Part shown: in pieces, positions 18,181 through 25,615 of the stretch
How positions within the stretch are numbered: the stretch's first letter is position 1
Layout of the letters: every line of letters starts with the position of its first letter
Assembly: GCA_903910555.1 (NCBI GenBank)
Contig: CAIVZZ010000015.1
Span: forward strand, 186,001 to 250,000
Reading direction: 5' to 3'
Length of the DNA stretch: 64,000 nucleotides
Source: an uncultured Gemmatimonadota bacterium
Lineage (GTDB): Bacteria > Gemmatimonadota > Gemmatimonadetes > Gemmatimonadales > Gemmatimonadaceae
Notes under the pieces: generated by a model
Seen by the model: only the letters and a program-made list of their open reading frames with translations
Databases searched by the model: none
Told to the model about the DNA's origin: nothing
Translations under genes and position numbers: made by a program

Positions 18181-18657
18181 CTACGGTTTCCAGTGGAACG
18201 CGAGGCGGGCTTCTTGAACGTCCGCCGGCGCCAACGTGATCTCATTTCCCTTGAGGTCGCGCACGAGATACTGCTCGTGCCCCACCTCACCCTGCACTTC
18301 AACAAGCTCGACTTCTACATACCCGCCAATCGCGGCGAACCGCGAACTCTTCACATTCGCACGGCGTCCGATGAACCGGCGCCAATCGGCGACGTTGTTC
18401 AACGGCCGTTCCATTCCCGGCGACGAAACTTCGAGCACGTACCGCCCGGCAATCGCATCGGGCATCGCGTCCAATCGCGCTTCGATTGCGCGCGATGCTT
18501 TCTCACAATCGCCGACGGTCACCTTTTCGAGGTCCCTGCGGTCGATACGAACATCCAAAACAGGCCGGCTCTTGCTCCCTCCGACCTTCATTTCAACAAG
18601 GTCAAATCCGAGCGAGTCAAGTTCAGCAACCACAATAGGTTCCAGTGTTTGCTTCAC
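18181..18657 (-). CDS. rimP: Ribosome maturation factor RimP
   Basis: 158 aa, required for 30S maturation. The N-terminal domain has LGFDLVEMKVGG, CEKASRAIEARLD and YVLEVSSPGMERPL (the family signature), and the SH3-like C-terminal part follows. It begins at a GTG (18657) with GGA 8 nt upstream. It is the first gene of the nusA-infB operon, and a terminator-like hairpin lies 33 nt upstream of its start. Confidence 0.95.
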   Translation of the reverse strand: MKQTLEPIVVAELDSLGFDLVEMKVGGSKSRPVLDVRIDRRDLEKVTVGDCEKASRAIEARLDAMPDAIAGRYVLEVSSPGMERPLNNVADWRRFIGRRANVKSSRFAAIGGYVEVELVEVQGEVGHEQYLVRDLKGNEITLAPADVQEARLAFHWKP

Positions 18658-18683
18658 GTTGATTCCACGTTACTTGCGAGGAC

Positions 18684-18712
18684 AAAAAAATGTGGGGAGA
18701 ACTTCCCCCACA
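18684..18712 (-). terminator. Terminator-like leader hairpin ahead of rimP-nusA (candidate attenuator)
   Basis: On the minus strand a 9-bp stem (18712-18704 with 18698-18690) closes a 5-nt loop and runs straight into seven T residues (18690-18684). This is a textbook intrinsic terminator, but it points at rimP and ends only 27 nt before the start codon. There is no room for a promoter after it, so rimP transcripts must pass through it. On the plus strand it has no T tract. Confidence 0.75.
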
Positions 18713-18796
18713 TCTCGCCGGCGACCCCATTCATCGTTCAGCTACAACAATCATAGTTGTGAAGGGCGATACAGTCAAGGCGAGTGGGTGCTGTTG

Positions 18797-18907
18797 AGTC
18801 TGTGTCTAAGGTCTCTATGTCTAGCGTCTGAAAACACGCAGTTCGCAGTTCTCAACTGCAAACGGCGTGTTTTCAGACTCTAGACAGAAGACCTTAGACT
18901 GAAGACT
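18797..18907. repeat. 111-bp composite palindrome abutting the pgeF stop codon (element P2)
   Basis: Arms 18797-18850 and 18854-18907 pair around a 3-nt centre, with two compensating one-base slips in the outer part. The core GTCT recurs five times at 7-nt spacing when read from the pgeF side (AGTCTTC, AGTCTAA and variants). The inner hairpin is GCAGTT-CTC-AACTGC. The right end touches the pgeF stop (18908-18910). Same architecture as P1, P3 and P4 with different words. Confidence 0.9.
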
Positions 18908-19633
18908 TCAACCGACCGCTGACACGATCACCGCGACCTGTCGCCCGGCATCACCCGCACGATGGGAGAAAAACCGATCGTTGTCGCATTTGGTGCAGTG
19001 CGGACTCGCCGATAGCTGCCGCACGCCAACCTCTTTGGCCTGCTCGGCGAGGAGCGCACGGAGTTCGACGTTCCGATTACGGACGGTCTGCCAGCCGGTG
19101 AGCTGCTCGAATACATCAGGGCCGACCTGATAGCAGCGGCCGCAGATCGCGGGTCCAAGATGGACCCTGAGATCGGCCGCGTTGAGCCCTTGATCGACCA
19201 TGCGCGCGATTCCCTTCTGCACGATCTTCGCAGCGGTGCCGCGCCAGCCCGCGTGCAGCAGCGCAACGGCACCGGACGGATGTGCGATGAACACGGGAAC
19301 GCAGTCGGCGATCGTCACGACGCATGCCACTCCACCGGCCAGCGCCACGTGGCCATCTGCGCCGTCGTGGCGCGTCCAGCCTGGTTCGCCGGCGCCATGC
19401 TCCAACACGCGATCGCCGTGAATCTGACGTGCGCTCACCAGCCGGGGCGCAATCGCCGCGAACTCGGCGTGCAGCGCGTTCCAGCGTGCGACGGCATCCG
19501 CCGGCGGTTCGCCCTCGCCGAGTCCGTAGTCGCCGGCTGCGCGAGTCGTGATGAACGCCTCTACGCCGATCGACGCGAACGATTCGACCTTTTCGCGGAG
19601 AGGAATCGGCGCTGGCGACGACGCTGCGGTCAC
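18908..19633 (-). CDS. pgeF: PgeF/YfiH family peptidoglycan-editing factor (laccase domain)
   Basis: 241 aa multicopper-oxidase-like domain protein. Homologues in E. coli keep L-Ser out of peptidoglycan stems. Zinc-site motifs: [10 protein letters not shown] near residue 75, [26 protein letters not shown] and the C-terminal [20 protein letters not shown]. Its start overlaps the murA stop by 4 nt, so the two cell-wall genes are coupled. A palindrome starts right after its stop codon. Confidence 0.93.
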   Translation of the reverse strand: MTAASSPAPIPLREKVESFASIGVEAFITTRAAGDYGLGEGEPPADAVARWNALHAEFAAIAPRLVSARQIHGDRVLEHGAGEPGWTRHDGADGHVALAGGVACVVTIADCVPVFIAHPSGAVALLHAGWRGTAAKIVQKGIARMVDQGLNAADLRVHLGPAICGRCYQVGPDVFEQLTGWQTVRNRNVELRALLAEQAKEVGVRQLSASPHCTKCDNDRFFSHRAGDAGRQVAVIVSAVG

Positions 19634-20925
19634 GCCTTCCCTGCCTCGACTCTGCGGATCTTTGCGCCGAGTGCACCGAGCCGCTCGTCGATCCGCTCGT
19701 ACCCGCGCTCAATCTGCCCGACATTGTTGATCGTGCTCGTGCCTTTTGCACAGAGGGCCGCGATCAGCATCGCCATTCCGGCGCGAATATCCGGCGACTC
19801 GACGGTCGCGCCGTGCAGTTCGCTCGGGCCTGCGACCAGCGCGCGATGCGGATCGCACAACACAATGCGAGCGCCCATGCCGACGAGTTTATCGACGAAG
19901 AAGAGGCGCGACTCGAACATCTTTTCATGCATCAGGATCAACCCCGAGCACTGCGTCGCCGTGACGATCGCGATCGACATGACATCCGCGGGAAAGGCGG
20001 GCCACGGCTGATCTTCGAGCTTCGGAACGTGGCCGCCGAGATCGCTCTGAATTTCCATCGACTGCCCAGTGGGCACGATCAGATCGTCGCCTTCGATTTT
20101 CGTCACGATGCCGAGGCGCTCGAACCCCATGCGAACGGAGCGGAGGTGCTCGACGCCGGCGCGCTCGATGCGAAGCGCCGATCGTGTGACGGCGGCCAGT
20201 CCGACGAACGAACCAACTTCAATGTGGTCGGGGCCGATCTCGTGCGTCGCACCGCCGAGTGTCTTTCCACCCTGCACGCGAATGAGGTTCGTACCGATGC
20301 CGTCAATCTTCGCGCCGAGCGCGACGAGAAAGTGGCAGAGATCCTGCACGTGCGGTTCGCAAGCGGCGTTGCGCAGAATGGTCTCACCCTTCGCGGCGAC
20401 CGCGGCCATGAGCGCGTTTTCGGTGCCGGTGACGCTCGGTTCATCGAGGAATACGTCGGCGCCAACGAGGCCCTTCGTGGTGAACGCGATGCGATCGTCG
20501 AATTCGTGCGTGGCGCCGAGGCGCTCGAGTGCCAGGAAGTGTGTGTCGAGGCGGCGACGGCCGATCACGTCGCCGCCCGGCGGTGAGAGTTCCACATGGC
20601 CGCAGCGCGCGAGCAACGGCGCGGCGAGCAGAATCGACGCGCGAATCCGCGCGCACATCGCCGCGTCGAGCGACGATGCGTTCACCGTTTTCGCGTGGAT
20701 ATGCAGCGTGTTGCGCGCGGTCCAGTCGGCGCGCGCGCCCGTGGTGCGCACGAGGTCCACCAGCGTCTCGAGATCGCGAATACGCGGCACGTTCTCGAGC
20801 GTGACCGGCTGATCGGTGAGCAGAGCCGCCGCGACGATCGGAAGCGCGGCGTTCTTGTTGCCGCTGGGCCGAATCGTGCCGGAAAGCCGGTGACCGCCTT
20901 CGACGATGAATTGCACTGCGGACAT
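19630..20925 (-). CDS. murA: UDP-N-acetylglucosamine 1-carboxyvinyltransferase MurA, Asp variant
   Basis: 431 aa, first committed step of peptidoglycan synthesis: PEP plus UDP-GlcNAc. Motifs: [12 protein letters not shown] (19-30), [49 protein letters not shown] and PDRIETGT-like [11 protein letters not shown]. At the usual catalytic position (Cys115 in E. coli, in GGCAIG) this protein has Asp119 in GGDVIG. The same Cys-to-Asp swap in Mycobacterium and Chlamydia MurA keeps activity and blocks fosfomycin. It is transcribed ahead of pgeF. Confidence 0.97.
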   Translation of the reverse strand: MSAVQFIVEGGHRLSGTIRPSGNKNAALPIVAAALLTDQPVTLENVPRIRDLETLVDLVRTTGARADWTARNTLHIHAKTVNASSLDAAMCARIRASILLAAPLLARCGHVELSPPGGDVIGRRRLDTHFLALERLGATHEFDDRIAFTTKGLVGADVFLDEPSVTGTENALMAAVAAKGETILRNAACEPHVQDLCHFLVALGAKIDGIGTNLIRVQGGKTLGGATHEIGPDHIEVGSFVGLAAVTRSALRIERAGVEHLRSVRMGFERLGIVTKIEGDDLIVPTGQSMEIQSDLGGHVPKLEDQPWPAFPADVMSIAIVTATQCSGLILMHEKMFESRLFFVDKLVGMGARIVLCDPHRALVAGPSELHGATVESPDIRAGMAMLIAALCAKGTSTINNVGQIERGYERIDERLGALGAKIRRVEAGKA

Positions 20926-21036
20926 ATTTTTGTGATCGGGAAGGAGTGCTGAAAGCTACGCGATTGGTCAGACTGACGCCGACATAGCACGTTCGTGTTG
21001 CTTGCCACGCGCACGGCACCGGCCTACCATGCAGAT

Positions 21037-21501
21037 ATGACGATTTTCGCGAGTTCGGCGGCACGGTTCCTGATTGGTGCGCTTCAGGCCGCCGCCGCCC
21101 ATGACACGGTCATCATGCGTCAGGTGCCGCCCGTGCGCACCTGGTTCGAGCAGGTCGTGTTTGTTGCGTCAGGAATCTCGACGCTGCTCGTCCTGGTGCT
21201 GATCACAGGGCTCGTGGCTGCGATGTTCGCCATCCGGCGCAGCGTGCAGCGCGCACACGAGGCGCTCGACCGCCGCGTCGCGGAGTTCGGCGAGCGTGTG
21301 GACGCGTTCAATGACCTGCTCGGGAAAGTGCACCACAAGGCGGACGCGATCGTCGAAGTCGCCGGCATGGCCGCTGACGGCATGAAGTGGGGCGCACAGA
21401 AAATTCGCGATCGCCATGCGGCAAAGGCGAAGGACACCGCGGACGAAGATGACGATGTCGTCGAATCGCCGTATCGCGAGACGTCCGGGCCCGGCAAGTA
21501 G
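21037..21501 (+). CDS. DUF948-like single-pass membrane protein
   Basis: About 154 aa from the ATG at 21037. One strong TM (about residues 36-60, FVASGISTLLVLVLITGL) is followed by a helical, charged segment (RRSVQRAHEALDRRVAEFGERVDAFNDLLG) and an acidic tail. This matches the layout of DUF948 proteins, of unknown function and often near envelope genes. The next gene begins 10 nt later, so they are likely co-transcribed. The region 20926-21036 upstream is a divergent promoter area with murA. Confidence 0.7.
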   Translation: MTIFASSAARFLIGALQAAAAHDTVIMRQVPPVRTWFEQVVFVASGISTLLVLVLITGLVAAMFAIRRSVQRAHEALDRRVAEFGERVDAFNDLLGKVHHKADAIVEVAGMAADGMKWGAQKIRDRHAAKAKDTADEDDDVVESPYRETSGPGK

Positions 21502-21511
21502 CGGCCGTCGT

Positions 21512-22432
21512 ATGCGAGTGGTGAATCTGGCGATCGGCGCCATTGTCCTGCTCGTACTCTACCCGACAGTCGCGTGGGCGTGGACGCCGGGTACGCATAT
21601 CCTGCTCGGTGAGGCGGTGCTGCGCAGCGCGTCATTGCTGCCGCCGGCCATCGCGGCGCTCCTGCGCTCGCATCCGCACGATTTTCTCTACGGCTCGATT
21701 GCGGCCGACACGAGCATAGCGAAGAAATACGCAAAGTTCGGACGGCATTGTCATTCGTGGGTGGTCGGCCTTGAGATTCTCGATCAAGCGCGCGACGATC
21801 ACGTGCGTGCGTTCGCCTACGGGTACCTCGCGCATCTCGCCGCAGACGCGGTCGCGCACAATTATTTCGTGCCGCATCAGCTGGCGGTGACATCGAGCAC
21901 GAGCGCGCTCGGTCACAGCTACTGGGAGAGCCGCTTCGAAACGCACATCGGCGAGACATTTCCGCGGCGCGCGCACGAGATCATCCTGCTCGACCATACG
22001 CGCAGTGACGAGCATCTCGATCGTATTTTGAGCCCGACAATTTTCAGTACACCCACGAACCGGCGGATTTTTCGCGGGATGGTGTACGTCACCGACACCG
22101 AGAGCTGGCAGCGAATATTCCTGCTGATGGCGGAGAACAGCCGGTGGGATCTCGAAGAGCGTGAAGTTGGCCGCTACCTCACGCGCTCGTACGATTTCAT
22201 CATGGACTTTCTCATGCGCGACGCATCGTCGGAGCCGTACGCGCTCGACCCATCGGGTGATCGCGCGCTGCGCGCCGCGAAACTCGTGCGGCGCGCGGCG
22301 CTGAAGCGCGGCGGCGACGATGCGGCACGATCCGACGCCGAGCGCGAGTTCGGGCTGCCGGAAAGCGGGCTCGCGTTTGCACGCGCGCTTTCCGGCCCGC
22401 TCTACGTTCCGGCTCTGGCCCCGAGGAGCTGA
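21512..22432 (+). CDS. Exported zinc-dependent phospholipase C family protein
   Basis: About 306 aa from the ATG at 21512. A signal peptide (VVNLAIGAIVLLVLYPTVAWA) is followed by a mature start WTPGTHI, like the Trp that begins mature bacterial zinc PLCs. His and Asp ligand candidates are in PHDFLYGSIAADTSI, FGRHCHSW and GYLAHLAADAVAHNYFVP. The family cleaves phospholipid head groups or acts on other phosphoesters; substrate unknown. The last 31 nt overlap the convergent gatB. Confidence 0.82.
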   Translation: MRVVNLAIGAIVLLVLYPTVAWAWTPGTHILLGEAVLRSASLLPPAIAALLRSHPHDFLYGSIAADTSIAKKYAKFGRHCHSWVVGLEILDQARDDHVRAFAYGYLAHLAADAVAHNYFVPHQLAVTSSTSALGHSYWESRFETHIGETFPRRAHEIILLDHTRSDEHLDRILSPTIFSTPTNRRIFRGMVYVTDTESWQRIFLLMAENSRWDLEEREVGRYLTRSYDFIMDFLMRDASSEPYALDPSGDRALRAAKLVRRAALKRGGDDAARSDAEREFGLPESGLAFARALSGPLYVPALAPRS

Positions 22433-23829
22433 TTCACTTTTTTCGGGTCCGCGCGTCCCTTCGATTTTTTCATCACGAAGCCGACGAGCACGCCCTGAAG
22501 TTTGCGTTCGCCGCCGGCGAAACGCGCGGCTTCGTCGGGATGTTCGGCCCACACTTCGTCGATCCAGCCGACGAGCGCTGAGTCGTCGCCGACTTGCAGA
22601 AGACCGTCGCGCTCCGCGATCGCCGCCGCCGAGCCACCTTCGCTTAGCATCGTTGCGAACACCGTCTTCGCGGCGGTGTTGCTCAGTCCGCCGGACTTCA
22701 CGAGGCCGACGAGTTCGCCGAGCGACGCCGCGCTGACCGGGAAATCGCCGATCTCACCGCCCGATTGATTCAGCGACGCGAGCACTTCTCCCATCACCCA
22801 GTTCGCCGCACTCTTCGCGTCGCCTGCCGCCGATACGACCTTCTCGAAGTAGTCGCCGACGGCACGGCTCGCCGTGAGCACTTCGGAGTCGGTCGGGTTG
22901 AGCGAATAGCTCGAGACATAGCGCGCGCGGCGCGCCGCGGGAAACTCGGGGAGCCCGTACCGCACACCCTGAATCCACGCTGGATCAAGCACGAGCGGTG
23001 GAAGATCCGGCTCCGGGAAATAGCGGTAGTCGTGACTTCCCTCTTTTGATCTCGCGCCGCGCACTTCGTTCTTGTGCGCGTCGAACAGCATGGTCTGCTG
23101 CACGATCGTGCCGCCGGATTCGTGCACGGAGACATGCCGCGCGTACTCGAGCTCGAGCGCCCGCTCGACATTCGAAAACGAATTCAGGTTTTTGATCTCG
23201 GTCCGGGTGCGAAACGCCGTCTCGCCAACGGGACGCGCGCTCACGTTCGCGTCAACGCGCAGGCTCCCCTCTTCCATCGAGCAATCCGAAATCTCCGCGT
23301 ACAGCAGAATCTCCCGCAGCGCGCGCAGGTACGCGCCGGCTTCGGCGCTGCTGCGAATCTCTGGCTCGCTCACGATTTCAATGAGCGGCACACCTGCACG
23401 ATTGAGATCGATCGCCGTAAATCCCGGGAACCGATCGTGCACGGATTTGCCCGCATCCTCTTCCATGTGGATGCGGGTGATGCCGATCGAGCGGCCGCCG
23501 CCAATCGCGAGCGTACCGCGCTCGGCGAGCGGTTTGTCGAACTGCGAAATCTGATATCCCTTGGGAAGATCGGGATAGAAATAATTCTTGCGCGCGAAGA
23601 TCGAGCGCTCGTGCACTTCGAGGCCGAGCGCGAGCGCCGCACGAGTGGCGAGTTCAACCGCGCGCCCGTTCAGCACAGGAAGCGCACCCGGCAGCGCGAG
23701 GCACACCGGGCAGCTGTTGGTGTTCGGCGGATCGCCGAACGACGTGGAGCAGCGGCAGAATGCCTTCGTGCGCGTCTTGAGCTGGACGTGCACTTCGAGT
23801 CCAACGACCATCTCGTATTGCGTCGTCAT
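22402..23829 (-). CDS. gatB: Asp-tRNA(Asn)/Glu-tRNA(Gln) amidotransferase subunit B
   Basis: 475 aa. It activates and holds the misacylated tRNA while ammonia from GatA amidates it. Motifs: VVGLEVHVQLKT at the N-terminus, CPVCLALPGALPVLN, YFYPDLPKGYQISQ, RIHMEEDAGKSVHD and DFNRAGVPLIEIVSEPE-like DLNRAGVPLIEIVSEPE. The C-terminal YqeY-type tail ends in KGRADPKKVNQLLG. The start overlaps the gatA stop by 4 nt. Confidence 0.97.
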   Translation of the reverse strand: MTTQYEMVVGLEVHVQLKTRTKAFCRCSTSFGDPPNTNSCPVCLALPGALPVLNGRAVELATRAALALGLEVHERSIFARKNYFYPDLPKGYQISQFDKPLAERGTLAIGGGRSIGITRIHMEEDAGKSVHDRFPGFTAIDLNRAGVPLIEIVSEPEIRSSAEAGAYLRALREILLYAEISDCSMEEGSLRVDANVSARPVGETAFRTRTEIKNLNSFSNVERALELEYARHVSVHESGGTIVQQTMLFDAHKNEVRGARSKEGSHDYRYFPEPDLPPLVLDPAWIQGVRYGLPEFPAARRARYVSSYSLNPTDSEVLTASRAVGDYFEKVVSAAGDAKSAANWVMGEVLASLNQSGGEIGDFPVSAASLGELVGLVKSGGLSNTAAKTVFATMLSEGGSAAAIAERDGLLQVGDDSALVGWIDEVWAEHPDEAARFAGGERKLQGVLVGFVMKKSKGRADPKKVNQLLGARAGT

Positions 23830-25274
23830 ACGTGCGCCGCCCCGCCGAGTTCCGACTCGAGCGCGTAGGAAATCTTGAACATTGCCTGCTCACCGAAGCG
23901 CGGCGCGATGACCTGGCCGCCCACCGGCAGCCCGCCGATTCTTCCAATCGGGATCGACATGGCGGGCACTTCCGCGAGATTCGCCGAGACGGTGAAGAGA
24001 TCGCAGAGATACATCTCATAGGGATCGGAGATCGCGCCGATTGTAAATGCGGGCGCGGCGGTGGTCGGCGTGAAGAGTGCGTGCACACCGGATGCCCACA
24101 CGTTCGTAAAATCGCGTGAGATGAGCGCGCGAACATCCTGCGCTTTCTTGTAATACGCGTCGTAGTATCCGGCCGAAAGCACATAGGTGCCGAGCAGAAT
24201 GCGGCGCGTGACCTCGGCGCCAAATCCTTTGGAGCGCGTGGCTTCATACATGCCGCGCAGCCCGTCACCCTCAACGCGCATCCCGTATCGCACGCCGTCG
24301 AAGCGCGCGAGGTTCGCGGAACACTCGGCGGGCGCAATGATGTAATAGACCGGGAGGGCGAGGTCGGTATGCGGCAATGAGACGTCGCGAATCTCGGCGC
24401 CCCGCGCGCGCAATGCGTCCATCGCGCGATCGCAGTGCGCACGCATCGCCGCGGGAAGCGACGCCGGGAAATATTCTTTCGGCTTGCCGATCACGACGCC
24501 CGTGAGATCGCGCGAGTCGGTGCGCAGCTCGGGTGCCGGGAGCGGCGCGGAGGTTGCATCGTATCGCGTGTCGTCGCCGGAGACGACTTCCATCGCGCGC
24601 GCGGCATCGTCAACCGTGCGGCCAAACACGCCGATGTTGTCGAGCGAAGAAGCGAACGCGACGAGTCCGAAACGACTAATCCGCCCGTACGTCGGCTTCA
24701 CGCCAACGATCCCGCAGAACGCCGCCGGCTGGCGGACGGAGCCTCCAGTTTCAGAACCAAATGCGATCGGCACGATACCTGCCGCGACGGCTGCAGCGGA
24801 TCCGCCGGAAGAGCCGCCGGGGACTCTCGATCGGTCGACTGGATTGCGCGCGGGTCCGTATGCAGAAAACTCAGTGGACGAACCCATTGCGAACTCGTCC
24901 ATGTTTCCTTTGCCGACGAGAATCGCGCCCGCGTCGTGCAGTCTGTTCGCGACGGTCGAGTTGTACGGGCTGACGTAGCCTTCGAGAATCTTCGAACCGC
25001 ACGAGGTGTTGAGAACGGTCGTCGCGATGTTGTCCTTCAATACGACGGGCACGCCGGCGAGCGCGCCACCCACCGGCGCGCGTTCGACGGCGTGCAGCGA
25101 TGTATTCAGATCCGAAGATAGAATGCAGTTGAGGCCCGAAGGTCCGGCGTCGACTTCTGCGGCGCGCGCAAAGCTCGCCTCAACAACTGAGCGCGGACGC
25201 ATTTTCCCTTCGCGCACCGCGGCGGCTATCGCACCGGCACCAGCCGCGAGCAGCGATTCCGGAGTCGCGGTCAC
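23826..25274 (-). CDS. gatA: Asp-tRNA(Asn)/Glu-tRNA(Gln) amidotransferase subunit A
   Basis: 482 aa amidase. The Ser-cisSer-Lys triad is visible: Lys in VPVVLKDNI, the paired Ser in PGGSSGGSAAAVAAG, and SETGGSVRQPAAFCG holding the nucleophile. It releases ammonia from Gln for GatB. The start overlaps the gatC stop by 4 nt, giving a compact gatC-gatA-gatB unit. Confidence 0.97.
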   Translation of the reverse strand: MTATPESLLAAGAGAIAAAVREGKMRPRSVVEASFARAAEVDAGPSGLNCILSSDLNTSLHAVERAPVGGALAGVPVVLKDNIATTVLNTSCGSKILEGYVSPYNSTVANRLHDAGAILVGKGNMDEFAMGSSTEFSAYGPARNPVDRSRVPGGSSGGSAAAVAAGIVPIAFGSETGGSVRQPAAFCGIVGVKPTYGRISRFGLVAFASSLDNIGVFGRTVDDAARAMEVVSGDDTRYDATSAPLPAPELRTDSRDLTGVVIGKPKEYFPASLPAAMRAHCDRAMDALRARGAEIRDVSLPHTDLALPVYYIIAPAECSANLARFDGVRYGMRVEGDGLRGMYEATRSKGFGAEVTRRILLGTYVLSAGYYDAYYKKAQDVRALISRDFTNVWASGVHALFTPTTAAPAFTIGAISDPYEMYLCDLFTVSANLAEVPAMSIPIGRIGGLPVGGQVIAPRFGEQAMFKISYALESELGGAAHV

Positions 25275-25615
25275 GATTCATCTCCCGCGTCTTCGTGCGT
25301 CGCGAGGCGCGGCACAAGGTAAAATCCGTCAATCACGGATGGCATCGCAGCCCCGTCGAGCGCGCGCGTCGCGGGCGCGATCTTTGCGATCGGCCGCTCG
25401 AGCGTCACGCTCGGCCCTTCGTCGGCGCGCAGCGGCATGCCTATACGAAGCGCCTCGGCCTCCGCCGAGGCTCCCGAACTGTGCACGCGCTGGAGCACTT
25501 CCATGTTCGCGAGGATGCCGTTGAGCTCACCGACGAGCGCGTCGAGCCGCTCCTCCGGCACGCCGATCCGTGCGAGCCCGGCAATGTGTCGCACATCATC
25601 TCTCGATACGGCCAT
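25271..25615 (-). CDS. gatC: Asp-tRNA(Asn)/Glu-tRNA(Gln) amidotransferase subunit C
   Basis: 114 aa. The N-terminal helix pair VRHIAGLARIGVPEERLDAL and the ILANMEVLQRV segment match GatC, which clamps GatA to GatB. The C-terminal DGFYLVPRL is typical. Its ATG shares a base with the pcrA stop (25615), so the gat genes follow the helicase in one run. Confidence 0.93.
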   Translation of the reverse strand: MAVSRDDVRHIAGLARIGVPEERLDALVGELNGILANMEVLQRVHSSGASAEAEALRIGMPLRADEGPSVTLERPIAKIAPATRALDGAAMPSVIDGFYLVPRLATHEDAGDES

